Assembly: GCA_914767715.1 (NCBI GenBank)
Contig: OU612070.1
Location: forward strand, 17,255,501 to 17,319,500
Length of the DNA: 64,000 nucleotides
Direction: 5' to 3'
DNA from: Membranipora membranacea
Taxonomy: Eukaryota > Bryozoa > Gymnolaemata > Cheilostomatida > Membraniporidae
Positions 11,901 through 24,700 of the stretch are shown piece after piece. A model generated the notes under the pieces. The model ran no database searches. It saw nothing but the letters and a program-made list of their open reading frames with translations, and was not told the origin of the DNA. Position numbers and translations under genes: made by a program. How positions within the stretch are numbered: position 1 is the stretch's first letter; the number at the start of each line of letters is the position of its first letter.

Positions 11901-14900
11901 TTCAGTCTGATAAATATAAACTCCACTTCACAGCCGGCATATGTCTCTATCTCATCGTGCTGTAACAACAACAGTATACGTACAAAATACACAGAAAATA
12001 CGATATATATAACCAGTGAACATTAGATACTACGTTATTTTTTATTTATTATTATGGTATAACCCTAGAGGAGTTAAGGAGGAGGAAAATTTCATCATTT
12101 CACACATAGTCTAAACTAAATTCATGGCACTTACTCAACATCATCCCTATATTCAATATCCTGTCATTAACAGTAAACATTTTTCAAGGAATTGTGAAGT
12201 ACAGTGTGAGTAAAACATATACTCATGTACATGTGCCACATACACGCCCAAACTGAAAAAAAATGATAATTAAAATAGAACTAAGAATAAAAGTTTGAAT
12301 GAGCAGTCATACCTCTCCCTTCTTTTCTTTTGCCGCTCCGGTACACTCTTTAGCCTCATGTCCGATCTGATTACAGAGCTCACAAGGTCTGGGTTTGCCC
12401 GGCTTAAACTCCTCTCTGATAATGGTAAAGTTAGGCTCATGTGTCGCCAACCCCAACATAATAAGATCAGCATCAGCTCCGCATAAACAATGCTTCGTGT
12501 TGGGGTCATGATCCGGTTGGCCTACGAGAAAATAAATGAAAATTAGGAACATCAAAGGCAGGAGTTTTATGAAGCGTAGAGATGACTAGGCTACATATAG
12601 CTGGTTCCTAGATTCACATTCCGCTTATAAGAATACTGCTAGAAGTTGTCCTTATGTGTCTTTAAATTTTGAATCGGCACAAAAAAGAAGGTTAAATTCT
12701 AAAATCATGTTAGCAGGTTACAAGTTATGAATCCAGCTTTAAAAGAATAGTTAATGCTAAATGCCAAATGCTAAAGCGAGTCAATTTTACAGTTTGATGC
12801 ATTAGATAAAGTCTGGGAATATCAATACAAATCTTAGTATACTCTGCTGTGTGTGCCATATGTAGGAAAGTATGTTTTACCAATCTAGGGGTACTGAATT
12901 CATCAAGGGTACACACACCTCTTTGCTTTCTGATGTAGTCCATAATCTTATGCTCTCCCTCTCCAGGCATGTTAGCGTCTGATAAGATCACCTTAAGCTG
13001 TTTCCAGGCTGGATCAGTGTTCAGTCTATCATGTATATAATACCTCAAACACTCGGCTAACCTGAACATGAACGGTGTACCCTGAAAAGAACAAAAAGAA
13101 CCAAGTGAATCAGTACAATGATGGAGCAGTGTCACATTGGTAGCCTTAAAACTCTAATAATCATCTCTATAAGGGGTATTGTATACAGCAGTGGAGCCCC
13201 ATCTTTAAAAATTTGTATTCATACCATTATTCTAAAAATGAGTAGATAACTCCCAATATGATGGTGTAACCCATAGACTATTCTGGACTATATGATGTAG
13301 ACTATATGGTGTAACCCAATTGCCAAAGAGTTACTTTAGACAGTTTTATTCATAAGATGACTTTAAAGTAAAGTGCATTGCTGTGATGTCACATACATAC
13401 CGGTGTGATGCAGTTACTGTCAAAGTGTTCAGATGCCGGTTTCTCAGGTGGTAGTGTGCCTCCGTTAGCTTCTAACTGTGCTCTGATCCTCGCCAACTCA
13501 ATACGCTTCTCACTGTAGATAAGATCAGAATATGTGAAATTGACCAGTATCACCCCTCCCCAAGGTGAGTTTGTGCATGAATTCACCATGACGCAAACAA
13601 CTATTCATAAACACATTCATTTAACTTACTATGATTCTTTTGACGCTCTGAATCTTCGAGATCTCTGTTGGTTCATCTTGGCTCGAGGTGCCTGAAAAAT
13701 ATATATGTTATACACCGCATGACAATACATGGCCGTGTATATGTTACACCACAAAATCAAAAATGTCTGAGAAAAATCATCCATGACAGTATAAATTGCA
13801 ATCTGAAATGAGATGTCACACTAAATTTGTTAATTATAGGAATTGCTGATTTGAGTGACCCCTCTAGATGAGCAAAGACAGAAGTATTCTGTATAGCAGT
13901 CTCTAATGGTATTAATGCAAGGAAATTAACACATACCACTCCGTCGATAGCCATGTACAACACTTTTCTGGGTCTGCAAATGGCGAATATTCTATCGATA
14001 TATTCAAATATTGCCACCATCATCTCATCCTCATTTTTGGGAGCTGGCCTGAAAAAAAACAGAGAATATGCTCTGAAGCCAAACTACTGACAAAACATAA
14101 ACAAAAACGTAATCAATCAACATGCTGGCTGATATTGCAGTATAAGATATTCGGTGGAAGTATACATCTATAGCAACCTTTATCACATCACAACAAATCG
14201 ATGTAAAAGTTAAAAAGCCTATAGGAAAAAGGTTATAGGTAATTGGTATCATGCGAAAATATGTGAGGAAAACACTAAGGAAAAATTATGGATTTCATGG
14301 TCCTATCATACAGTATTTTAATCCATAAATAATTATGTCCGTTCTTATCTCAATCTTACTTGTCTTCTGGGTGACAGCAGGGATGGATAATTCCGTTCAT
14401 ATCCAGATATAGATTGTCAAACTCCACATCATTAAGATTAGGGGTGGAACAGTCTGGCTGTATACGCCTCCCATTCTCATCAACTTTGGCCTGAAACATA
14501 GATTTGTAAACAAAATAATACTATTCTTGTATTTTGATACAACTTAGATAATCTGAAGACAAATAATATGAAAATGATGATGGTCATTAAAAATATTGAT
14601 AAAATTTGTGTGAGAGAGGTTCAAGTCCACATGGGACTTGGAGTGTCATTCTACAAAATGTTTTGTAATGAGAGCCGCAATCTAAACTTGAGGATCGGAC
14701 GAGTCAACTTCCCAACTTTCTGTTGCCACAGTCAGTTCAGAAAAAATGTCTGTATGACGTTCTTGATCACATTGACTTGTCCATACCCAATTTCTAATCT
14801 CACTTAAAATGTTAACCTTTAGTAGTTTGGTGTGCACTTAAAACATTCTAGCAAGCCCTAAATTATCAACCGCAGAAAAAATTCCAAACATGTGTGGCAA

Positions 14901-15752
14901 AAAAGGCAAAGATTTGAAAGTTTTCACAACTGCTTGAATTAGTAAATATAGGTCAATTATCAGATTTCAGGGAGATCAGGGTGTCATGACATATGAATTT
15001 AGAGGAACAACTCAGAAGATAGAACATGTCACTGAATTGAGTATCCTTTGCCTAAAGTCAATTCTGCCATACAAATTATCTTCAATTAGAACACATTTAT
15101 CAGCGCAGTATAGAAGTCCTGCCATCCTACCATCCATTTACTCTAGAATGCCTGCTAAAGAGCAAGAGGGACTATTAGAGGGTCACTTTAGCATAGGGTT
15201 TTGGAGGTTCTTTCATTCATTCACATCAGGAAAATTTGCGAGTGTTTTACTCTATCTATGGTTGCTTGGAAAAGCAGAGCAATTATGAATGTTTTTGATC
15301 CATGGGTTTGATTAAGGTGGATGGTGCTTGTGTGTCTGTATCAAGATATGCGACATATGTGAAAGTAAGCCAAGACTAGGGAGGGAGTGACTAAAGTCAG
15401 TCAAGTCTCAACCAGATCAATCAAAATTAAGCTAAGAAAGATAGAAGACGTCTCAGTGAATATATATCTAACTACAGAAAACATAACAACAAACAACAAC
15501 AAACTCATCTTAACTTACATCATCATCACTACCAAAGACATCAACAATTCCATGCAGCAATGCCATAAAGCAGTATGTATTATACTTTTTAGGCATCATT
15601 ATTATTTATATTAAATTAATTATTATTTCATTTGTAAATTTGTGGTTACAACAACAGACAGTCAACATAGAACATACCTTTTCCTCTACAGCATGAACAA
15701 CTATCGAGGGATATTTTCTGCTCAGCCATCTGAAGAATGCAGGTACACCCAT
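5435..15752 (-). CDS. XRN2: 5'-3' exoribonuclease 2 (nuclear XRN2/Rat1)
   Basis: XRN2 is a nuclear processive 5'-3' RNase for RNA decay, rRNA processing and termination. Exons in order: 15678-15752, 14360-14490, 13937-14048, 13630-13691, 13401-13512, 12919-13081, 12313-12521, 11834-11959, 11464-11601, 11123-11230, 10761-10805, 10036-10239, 9733-9821, 9238-9360, 8782-8899, 8221-8386, 7537-7730, 6977-7116, 6401-6469, 5435-5921. All introns are GT-AG, all phases agree, and the total is 956 aa (human about 950). The start is [16 protein letters not shown]. Active-site and conserved blocks are [12 protein letters not shown] (about 52-63), [53 protein letters not shown] (about 232-248) and [20 protein letters not shown]2CX4HX4C zinc knuckle sits at 265-278, as in XRN2 and unlike XRN1. 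Later blocks are [31 protein letters not shown] and [12 protein letters not shown]. The acidic/KR-rich insert at about 496-525 could carry a nuclear localisation signal. The last exon is a Pro/Gln/Arg-rich tail. Confidence 0.95.
6532..6565. repeat. Perfect 34-bp palindrome in an XRN2 intron
   Basis: The arm GTATCTACCGTAAACAT is followed directly by its exact reverse complement, with no loop. It lies in the intron between exons 6977-7116 and 6401-6469. Confidence 0.9.
7155..7242. repeat. Two adjacent hairpins in an XRN2 intron
   Basis: A first stem-loop has arms TGAACCTCCAT and ATGGAGGTTCA (7155-7183). A second has arms around GTTATCTTCTCTC and GAGAGAAGACAAC (7202-7242). Both are in the intron upstream of exon 6977-7116. 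Confidence 0.8.
7783..7832. repeat. Inverted repeat overlapping an XRN2 intron edge
   Basis: Arms near AGCCTGTCTTGACAAGC and CTTGTCAAGATGGGCT flank a short loop, within the intron just upstream (minus strand) of exon 7537-7730. Confidence 0.65.
11410..11447. repeat. Hairpin with CAAGGAGTAATA stem in an XRN2 intron
   Basis: The arm CAAGGAGTAATA and its complement TATTACTCCTTG are separated by about 12 bp. The same CAAGGAGTAA stem occurs in a bL9m intron at 36588. Confidence 0.85.
14491..15677. other. XRN2 first intron, no gene seen
   Basis: This 1.2-kb intron contains plus-strand open frames at 14568-14807 and 14986-15288, but neither has family resemblance or convincing splice sites. I see nothing else supportable. 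Confidence 0.5.
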
Positions 15753-16694
15753 AACCTGCTGGTGCTTTCCTTCTTGTGGATGAGCAACCTAAATTATTGA
15801 TGCCGTGGGTAGTAATCAGTTGATAAAGAGAACTTTTGTAGAAGTCACTTTCTTCACTGAGCATGGGTTTGTATGAGCGGCTCTGATTGGCTGAATTATC
15901 ATAGTGTTGATACTGCTACTGGACATAACTAAATCCTATTGAATGGAAAAGGGAACATAACTTCCTAAATGATGTGCAACAACTGATCTTATGATAATCA
16001 TGGTATAACAGGATACTGTTATACTTTGGTGATAATGCACCCATATTTTTAGTCGAACGAATGATTTTTTTGTCACCATTACTGACCGAGTTCCTTAATC
16101 ACAAGTAAACAGTTGGCTACCATGAGCTGTACAGTTGCTATATACATATATATATATATATATATATACATATATGTTATGTATTTAGATTTTCATTAGT
16201 AATTGTGGAACTCTAATATACACATATAATTGATTACATACGTAACACTGTCTGATCACATTTCGAGCCCGATATCACTAAATTATGTCTTAGCCTTGAT
16301 CGACAAGCTCTAAATATCAATTAGTAATCGACTTTTTCCATAAAGAATTCAAAATTGGCGTTTATTAGCATAAGTAAAATAAAAAAAAAGAAGATTTTAT
16401 GACTACCTGTTTGAAAGTCAAAGTCAAAAATAAAAGGCAACAATAAATGAGAGTCGGTGGTTTGAGGAAAGACCAGGCTTATGTGAGTATAATAACTCAG
16501 GCAGCTGTCTTATGTGCCACCGAATAATAATAATCATATTAATACAATAATTGCATTTAACTTTTTGTTCGCTATTCATTATTTGATGTCTATGTGTATG
16601 GCAAGTTTATGCAAGTATCTAGTCTGAGCCCCCCAGACTTTGGCCCCCGCCTGGCGGGCCCCCGGCGAGTATCACATGTGGACTGGTGAGCTGC
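15753..16694. other. XRN2 promoter region and downstream flank of the first MRH gene
   Basis: This gap separates the XRN2 start codon from the stop codon of the next minus-strand gene, so it must contain the XRN2 5' UTR and promoter and the neighbour's 3' UTR. A (TA)n microsatellite lies near 16141-16178. A minus-strand AATAAA at 16361-16366 is a possible polyadenylation signal for the upstream gene. No TATA box could be assigned with confidence. Confidence 0.4.
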
Positions 16695-19600
16695 TCAAAT
16701 ATTGTCATAGGATGATGATCCTCCTCCATTTGTCTTACAGCCTTTGAACAGAAACACCACTCCATCCTATAAAAGTGGAGATATAGGTTGTTGATTGGAT
16801 GAGATATTGGAAATCACTATATATTGTTAATTGACGGGCAAAGAATATATTGCGGACATTTGTAGGCAGGCATTAATACACTTACAAGCTTTGTCATTGG
16901 AATTAAAATGACTGTGTGGAAAGATTGTGTCCATTTCTAAACCAGTCACCCATCGATCAAGGGTCTTGATAACAATCAAAAACCAAAATAGTTCTAAAAA
17001 AACTAAAGCTTACACTGATCCTACCTTGACAAAAAAAGGTAAAGCTTTCCAAAACTTAACGTTGGGAACAAGTTCAGTGCCCTGAGCTCCTTTGGCAAAC
17101 TTCATAAATAGAACACCAGCAATGACATACACAACCAGGAACACAAATAATCTGTAACATAACATGTAGTAACTCATTAATAATGATAAACATAAAAAAG
17201 TTGTCTTCTGCTGGTGAACAAGAAGACAACTGAAAATAAGTCCATTCTTCCATATAAATGAATAAATGTCCTTAACCACCCACCCGTCTGATACCAGAGC
17301 TCTGCTGTATTATTTGTAAATCCTATTCTGTGAGGAGTTGATGTTATTCATCATTCAATACAGATGTATGAAGCCCATCGCTTTGTTTGTAAGAAAGATT
17401 AATGGATATTTCGACTAGGTGGCTCAAAACTATGCATCCGCCCGAACAGGGACTCGAACCCTGGACCCTCAGATTAAAAGTCTGATGCTCTACCGACTGA
17501 GCTATCCGGGCTACATATTTGCATTGAAAAGCGGTGGTAATTTTACCGGTAATTTTAGCGCCAAATGAGGAAATAATTATATCTGAGTGATGTGGTTCGG
17601 TTATGCCAAGGAGTTGGTTGTCTTTCATCACGACTTCCTCACAGATAAAAATCCGACCACATAAGTGATAAATCTATACCCATATTAAATGTATATGATT
17701 TAATATCAATGGTAAATGTAAATGTGCTATATCTATATATAGTGTGTGTGTGTGATAGTTTATACGGTTGTTGCCACAGACGCAGATTTTGGGAATTTTT
17801 TTATTCTCTGCTGTTTACAGCCTGATTTCAGAAATTAGAGAGTTGATAAAATAATTATTATAAATAATGGTGAGTTTCACAAAGGAGTAAGAAATTCCTT
17901 GCATGACTTTACAACCACGAATCTTTAGACTAAATTGCTTTTTTTAGGCAATGCAGCTCACACAAACTGACTAGTTCTAAGAAAGTTATCGCATGAATTG
18001 TGCAAAATTCACTGTCGGAAATTGTTGGAAATGAGCATTCAGACTAAAATGATTATAAAGTAAATTCTATCATACTACTCACATGATAAGTAGAATTGAC
18101 CCTCCACTGAGACCTGCGTGCGGTGCTGGTGTCGGGGCTACATTCTTAAAGCAGCAGACTGGGTCTGTGAGAGTGAAGCACTAAAGGATAGGATAAATAC
18201 TTACAAATAAAACTACCACCAATTTTCATGTTTACTATGTTTACTGACAGCCTCATAAATGCTGACATATCAGAATTGATCCTAAGATTATTACTCTTTG
18301 ATATACCTCATAATGTGCTCGTATGTAGATGTGCCCCAAATTACTACCCCCCCCCCCCCCCCCCCCCCCCCCCGATTCGATGTACATGAATCCTTGAAAT
18401 CAATAAAATTTCTTGAGAGAAACAATTTTAGAATTTTTTTCTCCAATTCAATCCATTTAATATAACAAAAGATAAGAAACTTGTGAGTATCCAGCAGCAG
18501 CGATCATGGCTGGCTGAGGTATTTAGCTGTTTGTAGTTAACATACCGTTCCATCATCACAAGTATCGTCTTGTTCAAAGTGGTTTGGATCATCTTCTAAG
18601 CTATCTTTACTTGGACACACCAGCCTTATGTGGTTGTCCTGATCATTACTGCGGAAACATGGAGATATTATAGTTGTTTTTCTTTGTTGCTGCTGCAACA
18701 TTTTTGATTTTGAAATCAAGCTAATTGTTTTGGGTTTCATGTTATGGACATCATATCAGAACTAGCAACGCCTCAAGGATGAAATGTCATCGTTTATTTC
18801 AAGAGCCAAAACAAGAAAGAGAAAGACTTCATGAGATTGCGTAATCGAAAAATTCCATGAGATTGTTAGAATCAAATCCTCATGATTCGCTATTCCTTAG
18901 TTGCACCCCTACACATGTCCTAGTTTGTTTGCAAGCGGAAAAGTTCAGATCGGCCATATTTTCTTCCAGAGTCATATCACCTTCCTCAGCCAATTTGATC
19001 GCATTTGGAACATAATCGCTCACAAAAACATACACTATCTAAACTCATATCCCCCAGTCACCTACCTGGTGTAATCCAGCCAGACATGACCATCTCTTAC
19101 TGAAAAGCTGGCGGTATCCTTCCCTCCCAATGTCTTACACACATCGTTTGAGCCACTTGGGATTTCAAACAGCTGCAATAAAATACGGATACAATTATAT
19201 TATATACATAGACACAAACAAACATAATTATATAATTTATATGTTAACATTATATTTTAGATAATTAATATTATGATTTATGATATGGTAAAGAAGGCAA
19301 GCTGCATTACTGCTATAGACAGTTTTCTGAGCTCTTATTTATGCCTCAATTCGGAGTTGTCCTCTCTCCAGTTTGGTACTTTTAACCCACACCCCATAGG
19401 AAAAACCTGCTGAAAGAGGGTTATCTTGAAAACCGCTCATGATAGGATAAAAATGATTTTTGATTCAGAGTCTGCACCATTGAAAACCCTGTGAGACAGG
19501 GTTTCTAAATCATTGGATCGGCTTGAATATTGATAATTAATCTTAATTTTAGTGACGAAACTCATGAAAATTTCTGCCAAATTGTCCGCAAAACAGGCAG

Positions 19601-21050
19601 AAAATGCTATAATTGATTATCCAATTACTAAAATTATTTCCCAAACTATGTCCATATGAGTTTTCAAAGTTGCAGATTCTGAATCAAAAATAATTTTTAT
19701 CCTATTATAAGATAACCCTCGTTTCAGCACGTTTTTCCTATGCGGCGTGGGTTAAAAGTACCAAACTGGAGAGAGGACAACTCCGAATTGAGGCCGAAAT
19801 CAGAGCTCAGAAAACTGTCTATTATGGGTTATAGTACATTGTCAATTTGTATGATTGAGGCGCGGTTGAAATGTCCACAACATCACCGACATCCACAATG
19901 TGCAGTGACAACAAAAGTAGGTAGGTAATTTCATGCCTGGACCCTGTTTGTATTTTCATAGTTCCATCAATCCCCAGAAACTACATCACACCCACAGTAA
20001 AGAGAGGTTTACGCTTTACATAAGTAATAACTAAGATGCTCGAAACATCATATAGTATACCTGGCCTTTATCGCATTGCCCATATTGTGCTGCAGTCGTA
20101 TCATAGCATGGATTCCAAACGTAGAACGGTGCTCCTAATCCATGAGGGTCGGATTCAAACCTGCAAGAATGTTAGCTTATTGAATGTCCACTGAAAGATT
20201 TGGCAACACTTTAGTTGATTATGCATCAATGAATTTCAAGTCATCCATGAATGTTTGAAAGATAGGGCCAAGGAGGATTGTGTGCAGATGATTTGTCAGT
20301 CGTAAGACAAATATAATATGTACGCTAAATTGCTGGACGGGTGGTTACATGACAACTCTTAAAAGGAAACTTCAGAGTAAGGTCGCCCGTCAATTGCCGA
20401 TGTGTTGTATCGCCTGTAAGCGGCGGTGATGGATTATTTTCAAATCTTGCAATTTTTACTATCACCTTTAATTTCAACCTTTGCCCCAAGGAATGTGTGA
20501 TGGTAACTGCACAACTGATAATCCTCACCTATTTCATGGAGGGCTGCGTTGATGCTAGCAGCCCATGTATGAGTAGCCAATGTGTTGCCTCTTATTTGAT
20601 TGGCTGATGGATTGGACAGAGCCAATGCCAGGTCAAATGGTACTAAATGGCGAAAGAGAAAATAATATGGTTTCACTTTGACTATAAAATAATATCTAAA
20701 TAGGTACGTTCAGTGACCTGGCATTGGATCTCTTTCCCACCATCCGCCCATGAGATCAGAGTCGATACATTGGCTAGAGTGGCACCATTAAACAAAACCC
20801 TGTCAACACCACACTGAATCTCGTACTAGAAGCATTGCATCGAAACCGTATAATCTGGATTGATATATTAAGGCCATACTTACGCATAACTTTGGCCGTC
20901 AGTTTTAGCAACTGAACTTAGATCGATCTCGCCTTTATCAGTCAGAACGCTGCAACTTTTCTTGATCTCCTTCTTTATTTCCAGCCCAGATATTAAAACT
21001 ATTGTTGACAGTGCCAAACAAAGTACCAGATGTCCGAACAGCCCATCCAT
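16695..21050 (-). CDS. MRH-domain type I membrane protein (Atg27/CD-MPR-like), copy 1
   Basis: Seven exons: 20884-21050, 20061-20160, 19066-19172, 18546-18648, 18083-18180, 17025-17151, 16695-16766, all phases agreeing, 257 aa. The N-terminus MDGLFGHLVLCLALSTIVLISG is a signal peptide; an upstream in-frame ATG (21062) would add four residues. The lumenal part has regularly placed cysteines (SCSVLTDKG, FYVWNPC, RLVCPSK, DTCDDGTCFTLTDPVCC), the pattern of mannose-6-phosphate-receptor-homology domains. A GGS stretch leads into one membrane span (LLIILFVFLVVYVIAGVLF). The tail carries ELVPNVKFWKALPFFVKDG, a signature of Atg27/CD-MPR-like proteins, and ends in YDNI, a YxxPhi sorting motif. Trafficking between Golgi, endosome and lysosome is likely (inference). 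I cannot confirm the classic mannose-6-phosphate-binding residues, so ligand is unknown. Introns contain a tRNA gene, a poly-C tract and a MITE. Confidence 0.85.
17199..17231. repeat. Hairpin with AGTTGTCTTC stem
   Basis: The arm AGTTGTCTTC pairs with GAAGACAACT across a 13-bp loop, in an intron of the first MRH gene. Similar stems occur near 7202 and 11332. Confidence 0.8.
17439..17511 (-). tRNA. tRNA-Lys (UUU)
   Basis: On the minus strand the 73-nt sequence folds as a full tRNA. The 7-bp acceptor stem is GCCCGGA with TTCGGGC (one G-T pair). The D arm contains TAGCTCAGTCGGTAGAGC, the anticodon loop is CTTTTAA with anticodon TTT, and the T arm carries the perfect B box GGTTCGAGTCC. The discriminator base is G, as in eukaryotic lysine tRNAs. 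No intron is present. It lies in the intron between exons 18083-18180 and 17025-17151 of the MRH gene, on the same strand, so pol III would transcribe it inside a pol II unit. Confidence 0.95.
18347..18373. repeat. Poly-C tract (27 C)
   Basis: An uninterrupted run of 27 C in an intron of the first MRH gene. Its length may be unstable or uncertain in assembly. Confidence 0.95.
19315..19822. mobile_element. MITE family A, copy 1 (508 bp, about 75-bp terminal inverted repeats)
   Basis: The left end starts ATAGACAGTTTTCTGAGCTC and the right end is its near-perfect reverse complement; the inverted arms extend about 75 bp to the CCAGTTTGGTACTTTTAAC block. There is no coding capacity. A second copy is at 59083-59588. 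It sits in the intron between exons 20061-20160 and 19066-19172 of the first MRH gene. Confidence 0.9.
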
Positions 21051-21786
21051 GATTAACCACAATTTGATCAGTTATCCTGAAATCTACATGTCCTTACAGT
21101 GAACAATGTCCTCAACTCAAACCTAGTACCAACATGATCAGTGCTGTGACAGTATCACACACTTGATGAGCCATTCCGATGATAAGAGGGGTCAACATTA
21201 ACAGTTTATTTGCCGAGATTCAACTTGAAGATTGTCTAAATTCATCGCTCATAACTCCTCGTCCTATCTTTGCTGCTTACTACAACTTCAAGTAGTGTGC
21301 CTCAGCATTTATTCCTACTGATAAGGGAGGTCTAATAGTCTGATAGCTGTCCTTCTTAGTAATGACTATCTCAAGATATTTTACAAAGAATTTTATCATC
21401 CAAGCAACGTATATTGTTTATTTGTAACTGTACAAAACAAAAACAATAGTGTGGGCTTCGGTAGCAGTAGAAGTGACAACGTTTTAGGCCTCATGCAGCA
21501 AAGACCATCAACCAATGGGAGAGAGTTCATTGCATCAACTAACAACAGATAAAAACAAACGACTACAAGACATGTTTCTCGGTTATATCCCTGAAATGAT
21601 GAGCTATAGACTTAACAATATTTAAGTCTATGTGTAGAGCTAATATGTGACAAGGCAGGCAGTGGTCACGTGAGAGGATTCAAACGGGCCCAAAAAGCTG
21701 TAAGCTCTCGTGAGTTCTCTTTTAGGAATATAATAAAAACAGCAATGCATTCTGGGATAGCTCTAGTTGTTGAGAATTGGGAAGGA

Positions 21787-24700
21787 TCACATACTTTCAT
21801 ATGTTCCTTCTGTTTTACATCCTCTGACTAGAAACATCACTCCATCCTGAAAAATTAAAAAAGAATTACAAAAGTTTTTAAATTGAGAAAATGGTGAAAC
21901 AAGTTCCAGGGCAATCACATAATTTTAATTTTAATTTTGATTTGTACTAAGAAGAATTAGATCAAGTTGTTGAAATTAGTTGACAGATATTGCAGACAAT
22001 TTATAATTTCACGTGTATAATTGTGTTAGTGATGTTACATACCTTGACATAGAGTGGTAAACCTTTCCAAAACCCAACATTAGGCACAAGTTCTGATCCA
22101 TGTGCGCCTTTAACGAACTTCATAACTAAAACTCCGGCAATTAGGTATACAACCGCAAGTACCAATACTCTAGAACGGAACATAATCACAAAAAGTTATT
22201 ACACTACATACATTACATTATATAATCAATGCAAGGGAATGATGGAGTCAACTGATCATAATACACTCTATGAATAAAGAGAAGAAAACATTTACCACTG
22301 CTGCAGAAGCTCGAGCCAAAACTCATACTCAATTTTAGATTTCTGTACTTATTAGAATGGTAGATTACCAATATATCATTAAGTTCAGACCCAGAATAAG
22401 TTTGAGCCAAACCCCTCCCACCCCCAAACCCTTGCCCCCTGCCCCACCAGACGGCCCTCAGAATACATGAACTCACATGATGAGTAAGATCGATCCACTA
22501 CTAAGACCTCCTTTACTGTGAGGCGCTGCAGTTGGTTGCACGTTTGTAAAACAACATACTTTGTGTGTGAGAGTGAAGCACTAGAGGTGAGAAATCAATA
22601 AACTATTACAGCAACTCAGACAGGTTCCAAGAAAATACAAAGTATTTTAATTCTTTAGGTCACAGAACTGTCCTCTGTAACTAAAAGCTTTGCTGGTGTA
22701 CACAAATTCATTTCAATGTCATTGTTAAGTTAATAAATATTTGCAATTGATTTTGAAATAGGCCTCTCTCTTCACTGTTGCACTAGCGAGAAGAGCGCGA
22801 TAGCCGGGAATATTGGCTAATGGCTACTAGATCTGACATATGAATGGTGAAGTGTGCATTAGTTGAAATTCACATTCATACAACATGGTTTGGTTTCTGT
22901 GTTAAGCGTTAGTTAGTATCAACGAGGTTCAGCGCAGTATTTAACAATGGGGGTACCACTAGATCAAGTATGATCAATTTTCACAGCGTGTCAGTAGAAG
23001 GGGGGGGGGGCAATTCAAACACTGGCAAAATAGATCAAACTAGATCTATAGTACCACAACAACTACATTACTTAAAAAAGCAGATAGAGGGCTCTGTACG
23101 GTGTACATACATACCAGTGCACCACCATCACAAGTATCATCTAGTTTGAATGGGTTTGTATCGTCCGTCACAATATACTCACTCGGACACACAAGCTTAA
23201 CATGGCTGTCTTGATTATTACTGAAATAGAAAAGTTAAAAGCTGGTTCAGGTTTAACGCCTTAAATTGAGTATAACAATGACCACAATGGGCAGCGTTGA
23301 AAACTGGGAGGGCACTGGTAGATTGAAGAAAATAGAGAAAATGGAGCACTGGTAGATAGAATCTATAGATAACATATAGTCTAAGTGCTCATACGGCTGT
23401 TACGTGAGTTAGTGGCATTACTTGTCAAACACTCATATAAAAACGAAAGTTTGATACTGTAATGCCAGTAACTTGCATTGCAGCCGTCTGAACACTTAAA
23501 CTAGATGACGTGCAAAGAATTTAAAAAAAGATGCAGGCAAACTATCTTTTCAATTAAGACAAATGTGAAGAAAACAATTATCATACTCTCATAATATCAT
23601 TCTTGCTGGATTTTTGGAATACTGTCATATTAAGTAAGAGAAATCCTTGGATTAAACTTGTTTATCAGTTAAACAATGAGTAATATTCCTAGTAGTATTA
23701 TTGCTTGTTCTTATGCCATGTGATAGGAATGGGATTGAACTGAAATTAAATCCCATGAACTGCAAGTCTGTTGAGGAAACAAGGTAACCTACCTGGTATA
23801 ATCCAGACGAACGTGATCCTGATAGGTGGAGAAACTTGAGGTATCCTTTGTAGCTATTGTCATACATCCTGGGTTATCCTGGATCTGGAACATCTACATG
23901 AATAACATTACAATAGATTGAAGTATGAAGGTAGGTGCCTCACAAAAGAGCGCCTAGAATTTTCGAAATTTTCTTGTTTTTCTGTGTCCACAGTTTGAGT
24001 TGAGTTTTTAGCCTACAGATGAAATTCTTGAGGAAAAAAATGACTAAGCATGTAAAAGTTATATATATATTATCATAATATTACATTACGTCAAAGAATT
24101 TTATATAGATAATCATCAGCAGGATTATGAACTCTTTTTCTTTCAAGCTGAGATGTATAAGAGGACAACTCTCTGTTGGAAGCGTCAAACGGCCACTAGT
24201 CAGGTTTTGTGACAGCTCCTTTCCACGTACCCCTTTGATAACAGGATAAAACAGATTTTGAAGACATTATAATAGGGTATACCAATCAATTCTCCAAACA
24301 CCAGACGCAATCATTTTTTCTCTTCCCACCCCAACTTTTGTGGCAATTTCTATGGCAAAGTAATGGAAAATCCGTCCAAGATGATAGTATCTGCCAAATA
24401 AAATATTGTCTAATAAGAATGATATGATATCCTAACTTTGATTACCTCGCCTGAGCTGCATGATTGGTATGATGCTAGCAGAGTATCCTGGCATGGATTC
24501 CAGAAGTAAAATGGAGATCCAACTCCTGCGATATCAGTATAAAACCTTAAACGTATAAAATTATTTCATTAATTGAAAATCTGATTTGGTTGTCGTATGT
24601 AGGGTTTTGTTTCTCAATCAAACTCAATTTTGCTTTGCAAATACTTGGCTGGCATTTAAGCCCTAGGGACTGGACTATCTCAAGCTAGCCTTTTGGGAAA

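Noticed and set aside
14986-15288. 100-codon plus-strand frame in XRN2 intron 1
   Set aside because: Antisense to XRN2, no recognisable domain, no splice or promoter support.
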